From Epiperipatus broadwayi (taxonomy: Eukaryota > Onychophora > Udeonychophora > Euonychophora > Peripatidae): a stretch of DNA of 64,000 nucleotides. Below the pieces are notes generated by a model that was given only the letters and a program-made list of their open reading frames with translations, was not told where the DNA came from and made no database searches. Positions 59,281 to 64,000 of the stretch are shown one piece after another. The position numbers were made by a program, and so were the translations under genes. The DNA lies in NCBI GenBank assembly GCA_028023455.1, contig JAQFVV010000027.1:9113845-9177844 (forward strand). The letters run 5' to 3'. How positions within the stretch are numbered: the first letter of the stretch is position 1; each line of letters begins with the position of its first letter.

Positions 59281-60590
59281 GGAAATACAAGTGAAGTGGG
59301 ATTTGTTATAAATAACAAGGGTAGAAACAACATTGGGAGATTGATTAAATATCACACAAAGTGGCAAGCTTAGTAATTCAATTTAATGGAAGATACCAAA
59401 TACATATAATTGAGTTTATGCACTGTGATGAAGAAGTAGAGGATTTTTATATGGATGAACAAAATTTTTTTGATCAAAAATAATTTTAAATTGTTGTGGG
59501 AGAGTTTATTGGAAGATGAAAATGCTGTAAATGAAGTTGAGTATGATGACAGAAATAAGAGAGGACACAGACTTATGGAATTCACAGAAAAACTGTATAT
59601 TATGAAGATACATCAGTATTGAATTATATTTTTATTAACAGAAAATATGTATTTCAAGATTGTAATGTCCTTAATAGATTCGATATGGGAAGTGATCAAA
59701 AATTAGAAAGACAAAAACTATTATCAAAGACAGTATTAAGAGTTGATATTCCTAACCTTCAGAAATACTCTAACAAATTTAAATTAGAATTTGTTAAGCC
59801 TTTTAAAATATTGATAGACTTTGAAGAGGATTCATAACTGAAGTCAATAAGAAAATAACTAATATACTATTAAGGCTGTCAGAAAGATAGCTGTTACATA
59901 AAAGCAGCAACTGACCAGTAATTTTTCTACTAAGAGAAGCTAATGTATATAAAAAAGAAGGAATATGAAAATATTTTTAAATGATCCATTAAGAAGAATT
60001 AAATAACTAGAATAGCGATTACTATCTTTGAAAAATTATATTAAAATAATTTATTCAAATAAATAGTGTCATTTAACTTTTATTGTGGTAATTAGGTTTT
60101 GGTTATCAAAAAACTAAAATAAATATTTTTTATTTGTCTACCCATTTTTTAATTTTGATGCCAAAATTTTTTAGAAAGGGTGATAGAATAGTACGGAAAA
60201 ATTTTGATATTCTTTGAGAAGGACATGGAATCCAAAAGGTCGGGTGCCGCTGATCTAGAGTTTTGTAAACTGATATAAAAAAGAATTAACGATATAAAAT
60301 GTAATTATGAATTGGCAAGAAAGGAATAGAAAAAAAATAAAAGTCTCAAAAGTGTAAAACAAGGATCTTGGTATTGGTAGGAAAGTTATTCCTGACATAA
60401 GAAAAAAGATGGAACTATTATTAAAAAGAGGAATGACACCATGAAATATGTGGAAGAGTTCTGCAAAGAATTAGATAACAATAAAAAACAAGACAACAAA
60501 TTAACCATTATAATTATTACATCTTCTGAAGCAAAAAGCTCCAGGGAATGGTGGAAATATTATTCATGTCTTAAAAAAAAAAAAAAGTAA
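59281..60590 (+). pseudogene. RTE-type LINE: endonuclease domain and start of RT
   Basis: APE-type endonuclease remnants in several frames: EVGFVINNKGRNNIGRLIKY, IQFNGRYQIHIIEF, DEEVEDFY (middle region), VVGEFIGR, and LNYIFINRKYVFQDCNVLNR then FDMGSDQKLERQKL (59,610-59,730). The last is the conserved IDYI...GSDHR end of RTE endonucleases, with SDQK in place of SDHR. Near 60,530 KQKAPGNGGN corresponds to the RT motif NGKAPGPDG. Many stops and shifts. Within the AVL9 intron on the opposite strand. Confidence 0.75.
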
Positions 60591-60753
60591 AGAAATAGAA
60601 AAACTTTCATAAGAAGTTTGAGCATTGAATACGATAAAGCTAGGTCATAATCCATGAACTTTGAATTCTATGTCACTCAAAACTGTATCAAACTTTGAAG
60701 GACAATTTTTACTTAATCTTGAATACACATACCTTACGAAAAGATGAACACAT

Positions 60754-60808
60754 TTCAAGAAATAAATACATAGACTATCATTCAAGAAATAAATATATAG
60801 ACTATCAT
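60754..60808 (+). repeat. 27-bp tandem duplication
   Basis: TTCAAGAAATAAATACATAG ACTATCA followed by the same with one C-to-T change. Confidence 0.8.
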
Positions 60809-61154
60809 TTAAAAAAAAAATACAACAAAAATATAATTTCATCCTTTGGGGGGGGGGGGGGTAGTTTCATTAACTGTAATGATCATTTGCATGAAAAAAG
60901 TAGCAATTGAAAATTAACTTTTGAAAGACATCCATATTAGCTGATCTTACTGTCAATAATTTTAACTGCTAAATTTTACGGAATTTTACCAGAAAAAAAA
61001 AAAAAAATTGCTATCACTAAATAAACTGACGTTGATTCACAATAAAAAATGATGGGGGGAAAAGGTGTAATTTTTTTTTTTTAAAAACTAAATACATGTT
61101 TAATATACAGATAGAATTGTAAATATATATCTAATAGATATTATAATTAATAAT

Positions 61155-61285
61155 TATTATTTAATAATAATAAGAATCAAATGGTTTATTGCTTGGAAGT
61201 TTGTTACAAGTTCGGGCATTGAAAGAAACAGAAATAGACTACAAATCTATGAACTTTGAGCTGCAGATTACTATGTCGAACCATG
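61155..61285 (+). repeat. Dispersed repeat, TTTATTGCT(C/T)GG segment
   Basis: AATCAAATGGTTTATTGCTT, GGAAGTTTGTTACAAGTTCG, CATTGAAAGAAACAGAAATA: the same segment as at 49.39 kb, which lies directly upstream of an RTE copy. Confidence 0.45.
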
Positions 61286-62119
61286 CACGGCTTTTACATT
61301 TAATGAAATGATGTATAAAAATTGTATTTAATATATTAAAACATATTCAAAATGCACGTCCAATACATATTAAAACTGTTTAACGTTTACTTTAAGATTT
61401 ACTTTTAAAACTTAAGTTTCCAATAGCATAGGAGTGGTTCAAGAACATGGAAGATTTATAGTAGAGGAAATAAAAGATATATTGTTGAAATACTACTGCA
61501 AGCTTTTTTATAATGGCAAACCATTTTTCCAAGAGTACTAAAATCCCAAAGGTACTGAATTAATAATATAAAACTTTCAAAAAAAATAAAAAAAACCATT
61601 ACCTTATAGTTAGTGTTATATATTTTAATTATTACTATTATTCTTACCATCTTAGAAATGAAAAAAAAGTAGATCTGAAAATAAAAATGTCATGCCAATT
61701 TCTTACATTTGTAAAGAAACAAATTTGTAAACTAGGGATCTCAAATCTTAAGATTAATAATCAAAACTTTAAATCAAATATACGTTTTTATATTGTTTAA
61801 AAAAAATTATGTAATATTCATACACTTGGGATTCAGCAATTGTAAAAATATGATGCCCATTGGCATTCATCCGACCATTAATGTTATTCCTACGAGAACT
61901 TGATATTTCATATTTTCCAACCCATTAGAAAACCAATTGACTGCTATCAACAAAAATTGTCTGTATACTTTAATATTAGTGCTCTACCCAACATAGATAT
62001 TCACATGAGAAAACCTATAAATTAGTTTAAAATTAATAAAATCGATTTTTTACAGCATTATAATGAAGATAGGCATGTTTGAATATGTGTATGTAAAAAT
62101 AAACCGCTAATTAACTCAC

Positions 62120-62173
62120 TGTGATAATCGTAATTTCATATCCGCAACACTGAGCTGGCCTTGATATGGGTGT
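62120..62173 (-). CDS. AVL9: AVL9 exon with the HPxQGQ-SVxDxKLR motif
   Basis: A 54-nt exon, acceptor TTTTACAG and donor GTGAGT, separated from the previous exon by an intron of only 130 bp. The spliced frame reads GHPYQGQLSVADMKLRLS, the most conserved C-terminal signature of AVL9 proteins (vertebrate form HPFQGQ-SVSDMKLRF). Its last two bases (CA) join the T that opens the next exon to give His, as in the vertebrate sequence RFSH. Reading phases agree on both sides, which is strong support for the exon model. It is followed by a 7.0-kb intron holding a PLE, an RTE fragment and an unexplained broken reading frame. Confidence 0.9.
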
Positions 62174-62303
62174 CTGTAAAATTAAAAAATAATAAAAAAA
62201 ATCAACTACCAAGTGCCAAAATACGTTTTGGCAAAAAAAGGTAGAAGTGACTTTCAAATGATATTTAAAAAAAAGAGAGATAAATAATCACTACTCGTTT
62301 TAC

Positions 62304-62421
62304 CCAAATTCTACATCCTGCATGCCTGTGTGGATTCTGCTCTTCCAAATTTTGTAATTTCTAGTTGTTTTCCAAGCATTGACAAAGTTATTATTGAATG
62401 CTTCAGATGCTTTCCCGTCAT
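62304..62421 (-). CDS. AVL9: AVL9 exon (DENN-related secretory protein), third from last upstream of the C-terminal tail
   Basis: Internal exon of the AVL9 homologue, a DENN-related protein of late secretory traffic and cell migration. On the minus strand a T-rich tract ending in GCAG precedes it and GTAAAACG follows. Read after a 2-nt phase it is fully open. It contains the segment NNNFVNAWKTTRNYKIWKSR, matching the family's conserved block in which an aromatic residue and a Trp lie in the pattern FxxAWxxTxNYxxW just before the HPFQGQ motif. It ends GAATTTGG, leaving two bases that pair with the first base of the next exon to make Gly. The exon is distinctly GC-richer than the flanking introns. 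Upstream exons (the longer N-terminal part of the protein) are not seen between here and the window end and must lie outside. The identification rests on recalled family sequence, not a search. Confidence 0.88.
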
Positions 62422-62507
62422 CTGCAAAAAAAAAAGAAAACCCAAATGACAATTTTCCTCATTTCATCAAAATGAAATAAATAATTGTTTACTCTTAGAA
62501 ATTGTTT

Positions 62508-62868
62508 TTCACAGAGGCAAAACTCTCCATACAGTAGTGCCAGAGTAATCAATGGATGCAGAAAGGTTTGTGTGTAAAATCCCTATCTAGTGTCTACTCA
62601 TCCAATATCCCAGACCAGTTTCTAGTTTGTGACTTTCATCAATGAAGAGCCTTGGATCTGAGAGCACAGCGTCTAGATCTTAGGATCTAATGCAACCCTC
62701 CAGCAGTCACCTTTTACCTTCTGAGCTAACTATATTTTATGCACAAACCTTCCTGCATACATTGATTACTCTGGCTTCCACTGAGTGGCGCTATGTATGA
62801 AGAATTTTGCTTCTGTGAAAAACAGATTGTGTAAGCATAAAGAATGGTGATCATGGTGGTGCTAAGAA
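62508..62868. repeat. Family A inverted pair, just upstream of AVL9 exons
   Basis: Minus arm 62,508-62,735 with a ribozyme reading TTGATGA, AAGTCACAAACTA, GAAACTGGTC on the minus strand, then a plus arm 62,736-62,868. The outer ends are palindromic: GTTTTTCACAGAGGCAAAAC at left, GTTTTGC-like TTTTGCTTCTGTGAAAAAC at right. Confidence 0.7.
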
Positions 62869-63159
62869 ACTGTTAACTAATAGTTTCATATTTTTCTCTT
62901 CTTCAAAAACATATTGCACATGCTGAATTAATAAAAACAATCTTTTAACTTATGCATTTTTATCTGAAATGTTTTGACAATTTTTGGAAATCATTTTCAG
63001 TTACAATTTTAAGCTGCCTAAACTCAGTTAAAATATATATCATTTAAAATTAAAGCAGAATGAAAATAATATTCCAGAACAATCAAAACATTTCGAATAT
63101 TTCAATAAAAAGTATGTAAGTGCAAGAAATAATATTTGAATACTTAAAATAATTTTGAT

Positions 63160-63700
63160 TAGTTATTCATTAGACTAGAGATAATATCCACTTAATGAAT
63201 AATATTTCTGTTAGTGTAACACACACCACTCTCACGCAAGGTAGGGACTGGTCTCTATCCTCTTTTAACCCTTTGTGGAGGGGTGTAATCATAAATATAT
63301 GACCAAAGATATGAGAAAAAATGTACGAATCCCAAGCAGCACATTTCGTGCTGAACCAGTACTCATCAGTTTGTCCAGATCATAATCTCTTACCCATATC
63401 TTTATCATTATCCAGTATAAATGATAGCCAATTACTACAATTTAATTGATAAGTATCAAACTGATTGCTTTAATAACTTTGACACAAATCATTTATTAGA
63501 AGTATATTAATAAATTTAATTAATCATTCTTTAGACTAGAGATTATCCACTTAATAAATAATATTAAAAACCTCCACAAGGTGTTAAAAGTGGATAGAAA
63601 CCGGTCCCTATCTTGTGTGAATGGTGTAGTGAAAATTATATTACAAAAATATTATTCATTTAAGTTGAATACTTAAAAATTTCTATTAATCAGACAAAAT
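63160..63700. repeat. Composite inverted and direct repeat
   Basis: GGTAGGGACTGGTCTCTATC (63,241) is mirrored at 63,590-63,620 (GGATAGAAACCGGTCCCTAT). In contrast TTAGACTAGAGATAATATCC (63,170) recurs in direct orientation at 63,531. GAAACCGGTC with flanking CACAAG / CTTGTG complementarity resembles the 3' half of a hammerhead, but no CTGATGA box precedes it. Confidence 0.5.
63225..63430 (-). repeat. Family B copy with hammerhead core
   Basis: Minus strand: GATCTGGACAAA, CTGATGA (63,369-63,363), GTACT-GGTTC-AGCAC (helix II with one A-C mismatch), GAAA, TGTGCTGC, TTGGGATTC. This is the most complete family B core. It sits in a larger inverted arrangement reaching 63,650. Confidence 0.6.
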
Positions 63701-63961
63701 TTCAAAAGGATCTGTAATCCTTTGCAATAAATAAATTAGCTTGTATATGCCTTTTTTCTTTTCTATTTTAGCAGAGATTGGATTTACAATGAGGGGGCGA
63801 ACGAAGTATTCTTGAAATCCAAAACCAGGATTTCAGATTAATGGTATTTACTTGTAAAAGCTTTTTACAGTTGACTTTATCATAAAAATGACTAATTACT
63901 TAATTACTCTAAAAATATTTATGGTAAGTTAATATTTTACTCACCAGGAATGCTAAGAAAA

Positions 63962-63978
63962 ACACACACACACACACA
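63962..63978 (+). repeat. (AC)n microsatellite
   Basis: Eight AC units near the window end. Confidence 0.9.
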
Positions 63979-64000
63979 AAGTGTTAAAGTAATCAAAAAT

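Larger units (their letters stand above)
60650..62110. other. AVL9 intron sequence, AT-rich
   Basis: Contains a G13-14 run at about 60,848, A14-15 runs, the 27-bp duplication and the dispersed repeat at 61.16 kb. No coding sequence. Confidence 0.4.
47273..62421 (-). other. AVL9: AVL9 gene, 3' part (four exons and three introns)
   Basis: Gene span as visible: exons at 62,421-62,304, 62,173-62,120, 55,116-55,028 and 47,337-47,273, all minus strand, phases compatible at every junction. Introns are 130 bp, 7.0 kb and 7.7 kb. Both long introns are filled with transposon remnants, so intron length in this genome is largely repeat-driven. The 5' exons are outside the window or too diverged to recognise in the last 1.5 kb. 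Confidence 0.88.

Noticed and set aside
63930-63960. Upstream AVL9 exon ending at GTGAGT near 63,943
   Set aside because: Only eight bases lie between the nearest AG and the donor; the required AVL9 residues are not encoded.
1-64000. CRISPR arrays, operons, bacterial promoters or terminators
   Set aside because: The window is eukaryotic; short tandem repeats are duplications and minisatellites without spacer organisation.

Overview
This is a strongly AT-rich stretch of metazoan nuclear DNA, almost certainly from an invertebrate. There are no operons or bacterial signals. Coding sequence occurs as short, GC-richer exons bounded by GT/AG splice sites, and nearly everything between them is decayed transposable elements. 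The species cannot be named from the sequence. The RTE-type LINEs, Penelope-like elements (PLEs) and a tRNA-Gly-derived SINE point only to an invertebrate animal with a repeat-rich genome and long introns.

One host gene is recognised with confidence: the 3' part of AVL9, the DENN-related late-secretory-pathway protein, on the minus strand. Four consecutive exons (62,421-62,304; 62,173-62,120; 55,116-55,028; 47,337-47,273) join in matching phase and encode the conserved C-terminus through the stop codon. Two of the introns exceed 6.9 kb. The first contains a broken intronic reading frame (58.5 kb), a PLE (56.7-57.5 kb) and an RTE endonuclease (59.3-60.6 kb). The second contains RTE, another LINE and hammerhead-bearing repeats. 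Weaker exon candidates on the same strand lie at 46.8 kb, just downstream of the AVL9 stop, and at 22.85 kb, a possible first exon starting MANAIQ.

Layout: 1-25.9 kb is AT-rich, with scattered SINEs, LINE tails, foldback repeats and a small TIR element (6.8 kb). A GC-richer Ty3/gypsy element with a probable 5' LTR and broken gag, protease, RT, RNase H and integrase fills 25.9-31.5 kb, with no 3' LTR seen. A large foldback, a hammerhead-bearing palindrome, a PLE with YVDD and GIY-YIG motifs, and a foldback with an 82-bp minisatellite occupy 32.7-38.1 kb. LINE remnants occupy 38.6-44 kb. The AVL9 3' end and the repeats in its introns fill the remainder.

The most interesting signal is a set of at least four unrelated dispersed repeat families that each carry a hammerhead-ribozyme-like core (CTGATGA, helix II, GAAA, very short helix III, GTC or a related triplet, complementary helix I arms). 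Family A has monomers of about 434 bp, one ribozyme each, in direct tandem and in inverted pairs. Families B, C and D have the same logic with different sequences. In A and D, helix III is a self-complementary hexamer (ACTAGT, ACCGGT), as expected of hammerheads that work as dimers. Metazoan PLEs and retrozymes are known to carry such minimal type I hammerheads, and two PLE remnants occur here. I infer that these families are retrozyme-like, non-autonomous elements mobilised by PLE machinery. All calls are from reading the sequence; no searches or folding were run.
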